Shown one piece after another: positions 32,181-40,489 of a stretch of DNA of 41,219 nucleotides. The stretch comes from Actinoplanes siamensis. GTDB lineage: Bacteria; Actinomycetota; Actinomycetes; Mycobacteriales; Micromonosporaceae. The notes below the pieces were generated by a model. It ran no database searches and was not told where the DNA came from. It worked only from the letters and a program-made list of their open reading frames with translations. The DNA is taken from NCBI RefSeq assembly GCF_016862395.1, contig NZ_BOMW01000010.1, positions 1-41,219 on the forward strand, given 5' to 3'. The translations under genes and the position numbers were made by a program. Each line of letters begins with the position of its first letter. Position 1 is the first letter of the stretch.

Positions 32181-32837
32181 ATGCTGACTGCCATGACGCA
32201 TGCCTCAGCACCGGAACTGTCGGTCCTGCACGCCGTGCGGGTGAGCGGGGTGGCCGCCGACACGGTGGTCGCCCGCCGCGCCGGCATCGACCCCGGGACG
32301 GCATCCGAGCTTCTGCGGGACTTCGAGGCGTACGGGTGGGTGACATACGTCGAGTTCGGCGGCACCAGCGGGTGGACGCTCACCGAGGCCGGGCGCGACC
32401 GGGACTCCCGGAACCTCGCCGAGGAGCTCGACCGGGCCGGCGCCCGGAACGCCGTCGAGCAGGCGCACAAGGAGTTCGAGATCCTCAACGGACGGCTGGT
32501 GCGGGCCTGCACGGACTGGCAGCTGCGGCCCGCCGGGGACGACCGCCTGGCCGCCAACGACCACAGCGACCCACGGTGGGACGGCCGGGTGCTGGACGAG
32601 CTCACGGTGATCGGCGCGGAACTGACCCGGCTCACCGGCGCTCTCGCCGGGGTGCTGGCCCGGTTCGGCGGCTACGCCGAACGGTTCGGCGCCGCGTTGA
32701 CGCGGGCCCGTGCCGGGGACGGGCAGTGGGTGGCCGGGATCGGTGTCGCGTCGTGCCACGCGGTGTGGATGGAACTCCACGAGGATCTGTTGTCGACACT
32801 CGGCATCGTCCGTGGCGCCGAGCCGGGAAGCCGGTAG
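32181..32837 (+). CDS. Winged-helix transcriptional regulator (MarR-like)
   Basis: A 218-residue protein. Residues 14-70 form a winged HTH: 'VSGVAADTVVARRAGIDPGT', 'ASELLRDFEAYGWVTYVEFG', 'GWTLTEAGRDRDSR'. The remaining part is helical, with an amphipathic stretch around 'VLDELTVIGAELTRLTGALA', perhaps for dimerisation. It diverges from the PEP-synthase-like gene with 55 bases between starts, so it probably regulates that gene. GGGAGG lies 4 nt before the ATG at 32181; the next ATG at 32193 is possible. The histidine phosphatase gene starts 8 bases after its stop, so the two form an operon. Confidence 0.75.
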   Translation: MLTAMTHASAPELSVLHAVRVSGVAADTVVARRAGIDPGTASELLRDFEAYGWVTYVEFGGTSGWTLTEAGRDRDSRNLAEELDRAGARNAVEQAHKEFEILNGRLVRACTDWQLRPAGDDRLAANDHSDPRWDGRVLDELTVIGAELTRLTGALAGVLARFGGYAERFGAALTRARAGDGQWVAGIGVASCHAVWMELHEDLLSTLGIVRGAEPGSR

Positions 32838-32845
32838 GTTCTCTC

Positions 32846-33448
32846 GTGGCCACCCGATATCTCTATCTGGCGCGACACGGCGCGGCGGACGCTTTCGGCG
32901 AGCTCACCGACGCGGGATACCAGCAGGCCGACCTTCTCGGACGGCGGCTCGCCGGGCTGCCGATCGACGCGGTGTGGCACTCGATGCTGCCGCGGGCCGC
33001 CGCGAGCGCGCGCGAGATCGCCGTACACCTGCCGGACGTGCCGGTCGCCGAGGCGGCCGAGCTCGTCGACCACGTGCCGTACGTGCCGGACGCGGACGAG
33101 ATGCCCCGCGCCTGGGCCGGCTTCTTCGACGGTTACGACGAGGGCGAGGCGGCCGCCGGCAAGCGGACCGCGGAGGCTCTGGTCGCCCGGTTCGCCAGGG
33201 CCCCGGAGCGCACCGAGCCCGACTCGCACGAGGTGCTGGTCACGCACGCGTACCCGATCGCGTGGCTGGTGCGGCACGCGCTGCAGGCCCCGCCCACCCG
33301 GTGGCTCGGCCTGGACAGCGCGAACACCGGTCTCACCGTGATCGAGTATCGGACCGGCCTGGCACCCACCCTGGTGATGTTCAACGACCAGAGCCACCTG
33401 TCGGGTGACCTGCGCTGGACCGGATTCCGCGCGGCGGCCCGCCCGTGA
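32846..33448 (+). CDS. Histidine phosphatase (phosphoglycerate mutase-like) family protein
   Basis: A 200-residue branch-1 histidine phosphatase. The catalytic motif is R9-H10-G11-like in 'LYLARHGAADAFGELTDAGY'. A second conserved arginine lies in 'HSMLPRAAASA', and the second histidine is in 'VLVTHAYPIAWLVRHAL'. These enzymes remove phosphate from small molecules or proteins through a phosphohistidine. It begins with GTG at 32846, 8 bases after the HTH stop. The pairing of a phosphohistidine transferase (divergent), a regulator and a phosphatase suggests one phosphate-transfer module. Substrate unknown. Confidence 0.85.
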   Translation: MATRYLYLARHGAADAFGELTDAGYQQADLLGRRLAGLPIDAVWHSMLPRAAASAREIAVHLPDVPVAEAAELVDHVPYVPDADEMPRAWAGFFDGYDEGEAAAGKRTAEALVARFARAPERTEPDSHEVLVTHAYPIAWLVRHALQAPPTRWLGLDSANTGLTVIEYRTGLAPTLVMFNDQSHLSGDLRWTGFRAAARP

Positions 33449-33479
33449 CGGCGCATCGGCAGTCCTGATCTTTCCCCGG

Positions 33480-33782
33480 CGCCACTGCTCGGCGCGCGTG
33501 CACCCGGTTGCGGCCGCCCTGCTTCGCCTCGTAGGGCCGCTTGTCGGCGGCGTCCATCGCGGCGGCGATGCCGGCCGGCTCGGTGATCCTTGCGAGACCG
33601 AAACTGATCGTCATGCGCAGTCGGCCCGCGATCGGCTCCCAGGGGTACGCGCGACCTGCGCGCGCAGCAGGTCGCACGCGGCGCGCGTCCTCCGGGCCGG
33701 CCCCGCTCAGCGCGACCAGCAACTCGCCCGGGCGGGCCACCGGGTCGCTGTCGCGCACGCCGTCCAGGAAGATCGCCGCTGA
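33480..33782 (-). pseudogene. Decayed GGDEF (diguanylate cyclase) domain fragment
   Basis: Translated from the minus strand, this stretch gives in one frame 'FLDGVRDSDPVARPGELLVA', then 'MTISFGLARITEP', then 'AADKRPYEAKQGGRNRV'. This is the C-terminal two thirds of a GGDEF domain in the right order and spacing. The active-site loop, which should read R-x-G-G-D-E-F, reads R-P-G-E-L, so the catalytic Gly-Asp is deleted. The N-terminal third of the domain is absent: the frame begins right after the stop of the quinone oxidoreductase, and no start codon with a ribosome site is seen. It is best seen as a remnant of a diguanylate cyclase cut by rearrangement. Confidence 0.75.
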
Positions 33783-33803
33783 CCCGGGACCCGCAGCCCG
33801 GCG

Positions 33804-34793
33804 TCACTCGACGGTGATCAGCACCTTGCCGACGGCGCCCCGCTCGACCGCGTCGTGCGCCTCGGCGGCGCGCTCCAGCGGGAAGTAGTGCAGCGGCAGC
33901 CCGTGCTCCTCGCCGACCGGCAGCGCCCCGTCCCGCAGCGCCGCGCCGACGTCCTCGGCCGCCGCCTGCAGCGCCGCCTCCCCGACCGTGTAGAGGATCA
34001 GGAACTGCACCCGCGCGTTGATCATCATGTGCGGGCGGATGTCGAAGGCCGCCGTGTCCCCGCCGTTGTTGGCGTAGATCGCGATGGTCGCGTGGTTCGC
34101 CGCCACCGCCTGGTTGAGCTCTGCGTTGCGGGCGGGCGACACCTCCACGACGATGTCCACCCCGTTCGGGGCGACCGCGCGGATCTCCCCGGCCGCGTCG
34201 TTGCGCCGGTAGTCGACGACGTGGTGCGCGCCGGCGGCGGTGGCCAGCGCCGCCTTCTCCGGGCTGCTGACCGTGGTCACCACCGTGGCGCCGGACCAGC
34301 GGGCGAGCTGGATCGCGGCGTGGCCGACAGCGCCCGCCCCACCGGCGACGAGCACGGTGCGGCCTTCCAGGGCGCCGGGGGAGAGGCGGCGCGGGCCGAC
34401 CTCGGAGACGGTCAGGGCGCGGTGCGCGGTGACTGCCGGCACGCCGAGGGCGGCGCCCGCGTCGTACGACATCGGCTCGGGAAGTGGAAAAGCGTGCCCC
34501 GCCGGAACGATGGAGAAGTCGGCGGCGGTGCCGAACGGCCCGGTGTGGGCCGCGAGCATGACCCAGACCCGGTCGCCGACGTGGTGCGACAGCACGCCGG
34601 GACCGACCGCGTCGACGATCCCGGCGCCGTCCATGTTCGGGACCGAACCGGCCGAGCCGGCCGAGCGGCGCTTCCAGTCCGTCGGATTCACGCCCGAGCG
34701 CACCACCCGGACCCGGATCTCGCCGTCACCCGGCTCCGGGACGTCGCGCTCGATGAGCCGCAGGCCGGAGTCGCTGAGAATGATCGCCCTCAT
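33804..34793 (-). CDS. NAD(P)H:quinone oxidoreductase-like, zinc-free MDR family
   Basis: A 329-residue medium-chain dehydrogenase/reductase of the zeta-crystallin type. The N-terminal GroES-like part has 'VRSGVNPTDWKRRSA' and 'DGAGIVDAVGPGV'. The Rossmann motif is 'VLVAGGAGAVGHAAIQLARW', and zinc-binding cysteines are absent, so it is an NADPH-dependent reductase of quinones or enones. It follows the Baeyer-Villiger gene by 14 bases on the same strand. A TAGGGT hexamer exactly 6 nt before its ATG could give an extra leaderless transcript. It may supply or detoxify a substrate of the neighbouring monooxygenase. Confidence 0.88.
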   Translation of the reverse strand: MRAIILSDSGLRLIERDVPEPGDGEIRVRVVRSGVNPTDWKRRSAGSAGSVPNMDGAGIVDAVGPGVLSHHVGDRVWVMLAAHTGPFGTAADFSIVPAGHAFPLPEPMSYDAGAALGVPAVTAHRALTVSEVGPRRLSPGALEGRTVLVAGGAGAVGHAAIQLARWSGATVVTTVSSPEKAALATAAGAHHVVDYRRNDAAGEIRAVAPNGVDIVVEVSPARNAELNQAVAANHATIAIYANNGGDTAAFDIRPHMMINARVQFLILYTVGEAALQAAAEDVGAALRDGALPVGEEHGLPLHYFPLERAAEAHDAVERGAVGKVLITVE

Positions 34794-34799
34794 GCCGAA

Positions 34800-34805
34800 A
34801 CCCTA
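34800..34805 (-). promoter_or_regulatory. Possible internal -10 TAGGGT before the quinone oxidoreductase
   Basis: On the minus strand TAGGGT is followed by 6 nt and the ATG of the reductase gene. The -35 would lie in the 3' end of the monooxygenase gene. The same hexamer also contains AGGG, a weak Shine-Dalgarno, so either reading is possible. Confidence 0.35.
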
Positions 34806-34807
34806 CG

Positions 34808-36580
34808 TCAGGTCGTGCGCAGCACCTCGTCAATGCCGCCCTCGGCGCGCCAGCGGCGCAGCAGATCGTGGAAGACGACAGGGCCCGGGCCGAACGAGTT
34901 GTTCACCGGCCGCGGCTTGCCCTCGCCGTTGTAGTACCCCGGCGTGCACTCGGCCTGGAAGTCGAAGGTGACGGGGGCCGTCTCCCGGATCACGTCGACC
35001 CACGCCTGCTCGGCCTCCGCGGTCGGCTCGATCCGCCGCGCGCCGCGCTTGCGGGCCTCGCCGATCAGCGCGCCGATGTGGATGGCCTGCTCCTGCAGCA
35101 CGTGCGTGAAGTTGACCGAGGCGGCGTTCTGCAGCGAGCCGAGGTGGAACAGGTTGGGGAAGCCGTGGCTGTAGAAGCCGTGCAGCGTGCGGGGTCCCTT
35201 CGACCAGTGCCGCAGCAGCGGCAGGCCGCCGCGGCCGTACACCGGGAGGGTGCCGGAGACGACGCCGGAGATGCCGACCTCGAAGCCGGTGGCGAAGATG
35301 ACGCAGTCGACCTCGTACTCCCGGTCGCCGACGACGACAGCGGTGGGGGTCATCGCGGTGATGCCGCCGAAGTCGGCGGTGTCCACCAGTGTGACGTTCG
35401 GCCGGTTGAAGGTCTGCAGGTAGAAGTCGCTGAACGTGGGCCGCTTGCACATGTAGCGGTACCACGGCTTGAGGATCTCGGCGGTGGCCGGGTCCTCGAC
35501 GATCTCGTCGACCCGGCCGCGGATCTCGTCCATCTTGCGGACGTCGGCGAGCTCGTCGAGGTGCTCCCGCTCCTCGGCGGAGATGGTCTCGTCGAGCGTG
35601 CCGGTGAGCAGTTGGCGCTGCAGGCGGGCGGTGGCGGTCCAGCCGTCGCCGATCAGGTCCTGCTCGACGTGGCCGCCGGTGACCAGCGTCAGGAAGTTGT
35701 CCATCCGCTCCTGCTGCCAGCCCGGCCGCAGCGACGCGGCCCAGGCCGGGTCGGTCGGCCGGTTGCCGCGCACGTCCACCGACGACGGGGTGCGCTGGAA
35801 GACGTAGAGGTGCTCGACGTCGGCGGCGATCGACGGGACGATCTGGATCCCGCTGGCGCCGGTGCCGACCACGGCCACCCGCTTGCCGGTGAGGTCGTAG
35901 TCGTGCGCCCAGCGGCTGCTGTGGAACGTGCGGCCCCGGAACTCGTCGATGCCGGGGATGCCGGGCAGCTTCGGCTGGGTCAGCGCGCCGGAGGAGATCA
36001 CCACGTACCGGCTCCGGAACTCGTCGCCGCGGTCGGTCGTGACGGTCCACTCGGCGGCGTCGTCGTCCCAGCGCAGCTCGGTCACCCGGGTGTGGAACAT
36101 GGTGTCCGCGTACAGGTCGAACTGCTTGGCGATGGCGACCGCGTGCTGGCGGATCTCCTCGCCCGGGGCGTACCGCCACTTCGGGACGTAGCCGACCTCC
36201 TCCAGCAGCGGCAGGTAGACAGTGGCCTCGATGTCGCAGTGGACGCCGGGGTAGCGGTTCCAGTACCAGGTGCCGCCGAAGTCGCCGGCCTCGTCGATCG
36301 TCCGCAGGCTCTCGACGCCGGCCTGCCGCAGCCGCGCGCCGCTGACCAGGCCACCGAAGCCGCCGCCGATCACGACCGCCTCGACCCGGTCGTGCACGGT
36401 GTCCCGTTCGGCCCACCCGGTGTAGGGGTCCTTGGCGTACGAGCTGAACTCGCCGGCTGCCCGCCGGTACTGGGCGTTGCCCTCGGGCCGGATGCGGCGG
36501 TCACGTTCCGCCTGGTACTTCGCGCGCAGCGCGCCGAGCTGCTCGGCGGAGTAGCGGCGCGGCTGGAAGGTGCGGGACAT
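34808..36580 (-). CDS. Baeyer-Villiger monooxygenase (FAD, NADPH)
   Basis: A 590-residue class B flavoprotein monooxygenase. The FAD Rossmann motif is 'AVVIGGGFGGLVSGARL' (about 68-84), the family fingerprint FxGxxxHxxxW[PD] appears as 'FRGRTFHSSRWAHDYD', and the NADPH site is 'VAVVGTGASGIQIVPSIA'. 'GGTWYWNRYPGVHCDIEA' is typical of the cyclohexanone/phenylacetone group with a long N-terminal extension. It turns ketones into esters or lactones. AAGGACG precedes the ATG. A promoter with TTGACT and TAGCTG boxes lies upstream, overlapped by a palindrome next to the TetR gene. Operon with the quinone oxidoreductase. Confidence 0.92.
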   Translation of the reverse strand: MSRTFQPRRYSAEQLGALRAKYQAERDRRIRPEGNAQYRRAAGEFSSYAKDPYTGWAERDTVHDRVEAVVIGGGFGGLVSGARLRQAGVESLRTIDEAGDFGGTWYWNRYPGVHCDIEATVYLPLLEEVGYVPKWRYAPGEEIRQHAVAIAKQFDLYADTMFHTRVTELRWDDDAAEWTVTTDRGDEFRSRYVVISSGALTQPKLPGIPGIDEFRGRTFHSSRWAHDYDLTGKRVAVVGTGASGIQIVPSIAADVEHLYVFQRTPSSVDVRGNRPTDPAWAASLRPGWQQERMDNFLTLVTGGHVEQDLIGDGWTATARLQRQLLTGTLDETISAEEREHLDELADVRKMDEIRGRVDEIVEDPATAEILKPWYRYMCKRPTFSDFYLQTFNRPNVTLVDTADFGGITAMTPTAVVVGDREYEVDCVIFATGFEVGISGVVSGTLPVYGRGGLPLLRHWSKGPRTLHGFYSHGFPNLFHLGSLQNAASVNFTHVLQEQAIHIGALIGEARKRGARRIEPTAEAEQAWVDVIRETAPVTFDFQAECTPGYYNGEGKPRPVNNSFGPGPVVFHDLLRRWRAEGGIDEVLRTT

Positions 36581-36618
36581 GAGCGTCCTTCTGGGGAAAC
36601 CGAAGGGGATGGCCGGAT

Positions 36619-36676
36619 CAGCTAAGCCGTGGCGGGTTTTTAAGTCAAGTGATTGTTCGATGGAATGTCGATCACT
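36619..36676 (-). promoter_or_regulatory. Promoter and candidate TetR operator of the monooxygenase operon
   Basis: On the minus strand TTGACT (36648-36643) and TAGCTG (36624-36619) are spaced by 18 bases, a good -35/-10 pair. AGTGAT at 36648-36653 and ATCACT at 36671-36676 form a widely spaced inverted repeat that touches the -35 box and the end of the TetR gene, a suitable repressor site. Confidence 0.5.
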
Positions 36677-37337
36677 GTGGACTCATCGGCGCCCGGTAGA
36701 GCCCCTCGATCGCGTCGATCAGGCCGGTGGCGGTGCGGGCCCAGACCCGCGCCGCGCCGGCCGCGTCGTCCGGCAACAGGCGCTCACGCCGGGCACACAG
36801 GTGCACGATCAGGGTGTGCGCCATGTCGTCGCGCTCGGTCCACACCGCCGGCCGCAGGCCGGGCAGGCAGACGTGCAGCGCCGCGGTGATCGCCCGCAGC
36901 CCGGACGCCCCGGCGAACTCGGGCGCGGCGAGCTCCCGCAACCCCGGCTCGGTGATCACCTGGGCGGCGAACCGGGCGTACCGGCTCGGCGTGCCCAGCG
37001 ACGTGAGGTGGTCGGTGTACGGCCGCACCGTGCAGGTCACCCAGTCGCGCGGCTCGGTGCTGCCCCGGTACCTCGCCAGCAGCCGGGCCCGGATCGCCTC
37101 CATCGGCTCGGCGTGCCGCCGGATGATCGCCCGGACCAGATCCGCCTTGGTGCCGAAATGGTAGTTCACCGCGGCGTTGTTGCCCTGCCCGGCGGCCTCG
37201 CTGACCTGCCGGTTCGAGACGGAGAACACGCCGTGCTCGGCGAAGAGCCGCTCGGCGGCCAGGATGATCCGCAGCCGGGTGCCCTCCACCTGCTCCTGGC
37301 GCGGCCGCCGGCTGCCCGCCCGCTCGGTGACTCCCAT
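36672..37337 (-). CDS. TetR/AcrR-family transcriptional regulator
   Basis: A 221-residue regulator. Residues 20-66 are the TetR HTH: 'RIILAAERLFAEHGVFSVSN', 'RQVSEAAGQGNNAAVNYHFG', 'TKADLV'. The C-terminal ligand domain contains 'WVTCTVRPYTDHL' and 'VHLCARRERLLPDDA'. The HTH form with 'GNNAAVNYHFGTKADLV' is common in regulators of monooxygenase operons. It lies immediately upstream of the Baeyer-Villiger gene on the same strand with 91 bases between, which hold a promoter and palindrome. It probably represses the monooxygenase and reductase until a ketone or related ligand appears. It diverges from the DUF3800 gene. Confidence 0.9.
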   Translation of the reverse strand: MGVTERAGSRRPRQEQVEGTRLRIILAAERLFAEHGVFSVSNRQVSEAAGQGNNAAVNYHFGTKADLVRAIIRRHAEPMEAIRARLLARYRGSTEPRDWVTCTVRPYTDHLTSLGTPSRYARFAAQVITEPGLRELAAPEFAGASGLRAITAALHVCLPGLRPAVWTERDDMAHTLIVHLCARRERLLPDDAAGAARVWARTATGLIDAIEGLYRAPMSPQ

Positions 37338-37383
37338 GCCCCGGCACGTTATCGGATTGCGGCGGCCCGTCGCGCGGACCACG

Positions 37384-38292
37384 ATGGGCGGCGTGCGCAC
37401 GCCGCTGCAGGGCGGGCTGCCGCCGAGCGGGGCGGTGGCCGGCGCCGTGGTGGAGATCGCCTGTGACGAGTCCGGGTTCTCCGGGACCAACCTGCTGCGC
37501 TCCGGCGCGCCGGTGATCACCCACGCCAGTGTGGACCTGACCGGGGACGAGGCGCGGGAGCTGATCACCGGGCTGAGCTCCTCGCGGCACGAGGTCAAGG
37601 CCGGGCAGCTGCTCCGCGGGCCGGGCGCGGCGATCGACTGGTTCCTGGCCGCGCTGGCCGGTCGCGCCCACGTGTGCCTGATCGACAAGGAGCTCTTCCT
37701 GATCACCAGCATCGCGGGACTGCTGCTGGGCGACGCGCAGCGTGCCGCCGGGCTCGCCCGCCATCCGGCCGGCCCGGAGCGGGACGCGTTCCTGGCCGCC
37801 TTCATCGACCTGGTCCGCAGCAAACGGCGGCGTCCCCTCCCGCCCCGGGTCGAGCGCTTCTTCCGGGCCCGGGACGCGCTGCGCCCGGGAACACCCGCCG
37901 ACGAGCTCGACCCGGTGCACGTCCGCGCCGTGGTGACCCGGCTGGACCAGGAGGACCGGTCGATCCCGCCGCCGCTGGAGCCGCTACTGCCGGCGCTGGC
38001 CTCGACGGTGCTGCACTGGAGCGGGCCGCGGCGGCGCCGGGTGCTGGTCACCCACGACGAGCAGAGCGCCCTCACCGCCGACCGCCTGACCCGGCTGCAG
38101 CTGGCGCTGGCCGGCCCGGACGGGGTCTCGCCGCTGGCCGGGCTGGTGATGGCAGACTCCCGGGACGATCCGCGGGTCCAGGTCGCCGACCTGCTCGCCG
38201 GGGTGGCCCGGCGTTCGGCGCCCGGCGCCCTGGAGGCGGCGGGACTGGTGACGTCGCGTTCGGTGCCCGGCGTCCCTGTCACCAGGGGGTGA
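37384..38292 (+). CDS. DUF3800-like protein
   Basis: A 302-residue soluble protein. The start region contains 'VVEIACDESGFSGTNLL' with the D28-E29-S30-G31 motif. The C-terminal 'LAGLVMADSRDDPRVQVADL' with a second acidic pair is the typical end of DUF3800 proteins, which have an RNase H-like layout; some members sit in phage-defence or mobile islands, but no function is proved. ATG at 37384 is used; a GTG three codons later is equally good. The promoter must lie in the 46 bases shared with the divergent TetR gene. A small palindrome GTCACC-AGGG-GGTGAC covers its stop codon. Confidence 0.65.
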   Translation: MGGVRTPLQGGLPPSGAVAGAVVEIACDESGFSGTNLLRSGAPVITHASVDLTGDEARELITGLSSSRHEVKAGQLLRGPGAAIDWFLAALAGRAHVCLIDKELFLITSIAGLLLGDAQRAAGLARHPAGPERDAFLAAFIDLVRSKRRRPLPPRVERFFRARDALRPGTPADELDPVHVRAVVTRLDQEDRSIPPPLEPLLPALASTVLHWSGPRRRRVLVTHDEQSALTADRLTRLQLALAGPDGVSPLAGLVMADSRDDPRVQVADLLAGVARRSAPGALEAAGLVTSRSVPGVPVTRG

Positions 38293-38504
38293 CAGCGGCC
38301 TTGACCACCAGGGGGCGGCCAGTTGACCGGTTCTGCCCAGGTCAGCGGCCGACCGGAGCTCCGCCCGGTCCGGCCAGGCCGCGGTGCGCCCCGGCGCCGA
38401 GCCCCATGGTCACCCTGAACCGGATGGTCGCCGGCGCGCCCCGGATCCAGGGCGCTTCCGGGAAATCGGGACCGGCCGGACCCGGGTCCGGTGATGATCT
38501 GTCC

Positions 38505-38891
38505 ATGAACGTGATCGACGAGGTGTGGAAGCGGGCGTGCGCCCACCGGGGCGGCGGGGTCGGCGACCGGCATCTCAGCGCGTTGTTGCTGGTCCACGGC
38601 GCGATGCTGAACGGCGGCGCGGCGACCGTGGCTGTGGGTTTCGATCCGGAGGACCTGCGGGCCGCGGTGGAGGCGTGCGAGTACTTCGGCCTCAACGGCC
38701 TGGCGAATCTGTTCCGCGAGATCCCGGCGGCGGCCGATTCGGAGGACGACGAGCGCCGCCTCGACACGTTGTTCCGGGACATGGACCCGGAGGGCATCAT
38801 GCTGCCGGCCGCGTTCGAGGACCGTTACCACACCACGCCCGAGGACTTCGCGCCGGTGGCCGGACCGAGAGGGCTGTTCCGCACGCTCTGA
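38505..38891 (+). CDS. Small DUF4375-like protein
   Basis: A 128-residue acidic, helical protein. 'NVIDEVWKRACAHRGGG' at the start, 'HLSALLLVHGAMLNGG' and 'AVEACEYFGLNGLANLFREI' resemble the DUF4375/DMP19-like fold, where an 'N-G-G' turn and a series of helices recur; some relatives are DNA mimics. The match is by eye and weak. It has no signal peptide. The ATG at 38505 starts where the frame becomes protein-like. A run of six T residues just after the stop may be part of a terminator. It may be co-transcribed with the WGR gene that starts 69 bases later. Confidence 0.55.
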   Translation: MNVIDEVWKRACAHRGGGVGDRHLSALLLVHGAMLNGGAATVAVGFDPEDLRAAVEACEYFGLNGLANLFREIPAAADSEDDERRLDTLFRDMDPEGIMLPAAFEDRYHTTPEDFAPVAGPRGLFRTL

Positions 38892-38960
38892 TTTTTTGTC
38901 GTACCCGGCCGCTACGGTTCCCGCATCCGATGACGGACCGCATGGCGAAGGGTGGCTGTG

Positions 38961-40382
38961 ATGCCTGCCGACACGACGTACCTCGAACTCTCCGAAGACA
39001 GCGGGAGCGCGCACAAGTTCTACGAGGTGACCGTCGACGGCACTGATCTGACCATCCGATATGGCCGGATCGGCGACCGGGGCCAGCTGAAGCGGTCGTC
39101 GTTCACCAGCCCGGAGAAGGCGAAGGCAGAGGCGTCCAAGAAGATCGGGGAGAAGGTGCGGAAGGGGTACGCCCCGGCGGTGCCCGGCGGCCGGCGGAAA
39201 CGGTCGGTGTCCCGGCGGCAGATCGTCAGCACCCGCTCCACGGCGACCCGCGCGCCGATCCTGTGGCGCTACGCGTCCGGCAGCCCGGCGTTCGGCATCT
39301 TCGTCGACGACGAGGTGTGCATGGTCGGCAACGAGAGCGGCCTGATCACCACGCTGGGCCACGACGCCACGGTGCGCCAGCAGTTCCGGCTGCCCGACGG
39401 GGTGAAATGCATCGTCGCCGACGACGGCTGGATCTACGCGGGCTGCGACGACGGCAACGTCTACGACCTGTCCGGCAAGGTGCCCCGCCTGGCCTACCGG
39501 ATCGCCCCGGAGATCGACATCTACTGGCTGGACATCCACGACGGTGTGCTCGGGGTCTCCGACGCCAACGGCGGGATCTCCGCCATCGACCACGAGGACG
39601 AGTTCCTCTGGCAGCGACCCGGCCGGGGCAACTCGGCGTGGATGGTCCGGTGTGACGAGACCGCCGTGCACCACGGCCACTCGGGCGGCGTGACCAGCTA
39701 CGACTGGCGCACCGGGCGGGAGAGGTGGCACACGCGGACCGGGCCGGTGCTGTTCGGCTGGCAGGAGCGGGACACGGTGTTCGCGGGCACCTCCACCCGC
39801 CAGGTCGTCGAGCTCGGCAAGGACGGCTCGCACCGCCAGGTGTACAAGTGCGACGCCGCGGTGTATTCGTGCGCCGCCGCCGCGGACGGGCGTTACGTGT
39901 TCGCCGGGGACAGCGCATCGTCGATCTACTGCTTCGACACCAACGGCACCCGCCTGTGGAAACTGGCGACCGGCTGCGGTTCGGCCTTCTCGATGCAGTA
40001 CCGGGACGAGCGGCTCTACATCGTGACCACCGACGGCTCGCTGGCCTGCATCGACGCCAGTGAGGCGGCGATCCGGGCGGCGGTCGGCGGCACCGTGCCG
40101 CAGGCCGTCGACGTCAAGGCGCCGCCGCGGATGCCGGCGGTCGTCCCGTCCACGACGGTCGAGGTGGTGCACGACGCCACCGACGGCGTCCTGGTCGAGT
40201 GCGTCGACGTCGGTGGCCGGCTGCGGATCCGGGTCCTGTCGTCCGGCTACCACGCCGACTGGCAGGTGCAGTTCCCCAAGGGCATCCGCGAGGCGGGCAG
40301 CAGGTTCGTCGTCAGCGGGGTGCGCGAGGCCGCGCGGGGCGGCTTCTACCGGGCGTACGGGGAGATCCGGCGCCTGGTCTGA
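38961..40382 (+). CDS. WGR domain fused to PQQ-like beta-propeller
   Basis: A 473-residue cytoplasmic protein. Residues 5-70 are a WGR domain ('KFYEVTVDGTDLTIRYGRIG', then 'KAKAEASKKIGEKVRKGY'), the nucleic-acid-binding module known from PARP enzymes and MolR-type proteins; the Trp of the WGR signature is Tyr here. A basic linker 'GGRRKRSVSRRQ' follows. Residues 95-380 hold six or seven beta-propeller blades of the PQQ/quinoprotein type, e.g. 'IYAGCDDGNVYDLSGKVPRL' and 'YVFAGDSASSIYCFDTNGTR'. No PQQ ligands or signal peptide are evident, so it is more likely a DNA- or protein-binding scaffold than an enzyme. Confidence 0.82.
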   Translation: MPADTTYLELSEDSGSAHKFYEVTVDGTDLTIRYGRIGDRGQLKRSSFTSPEKAKAEASKKIGEKVRKGYAPAVPGGRRKRSVSRRQIVSTRSTATRAPILWRYASGSPAFGIFVDDEVCMVGNESGLITTLGHDATVRQQFRLPDGVKCIVADDGWIYAGCDDGNVYDLSGKVPRLAYRIAPEIDIYWLDIHDGVLGVSDANGGISAIDHEDEFLWQRPGRGNSAWMVRCDETAVHHGHSGGVTSYDWRTGRERWHTRTGPVLFGWQERDTVFAGTSTRQVVELGKDGSHRQVYKCDAAVYSCAAAADGRYVFAGDSASSIYCFDTNGTRLWKLATGCGSAFSMQYRDERLYIVTTDGSLACIDASEAAIRAAVGGTVPQAVDVKAPPRMPAVVPSTTVEVVHDATDGVLVECVDVGGRLRIRVLSSGYHADWQVQFPKGIREAGSRFVVSGVREAARGGFYRAYGEIRRLV

Positions 40383-40489
40383 CGAACCTGGCAACGCCGT
40401 GCCGCCGCGCGCCGGGACGGCGGCCGGGTGATCGTGGCCGCGACGGAGCGCCGGTTACCGGGAGAAGGCCGAGCTGCCGGTGGTCCGTC

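Noticed and set aside
38278..38293. Palindrome GTCACC-AGGG-GGTGAC at the DUF3800 stop
   Set aside because: Arms of only 6 bp with a 4-nt loop and no T-tract; too short to call a terminator or operator.
36672..40394. A 1240-codon open frame on the minus strand
   Set aside because: Only its last 221 codons (the TetR gene) are protein-like. The rest is antisense to three rightward genes and is open because of high GC at third positions.
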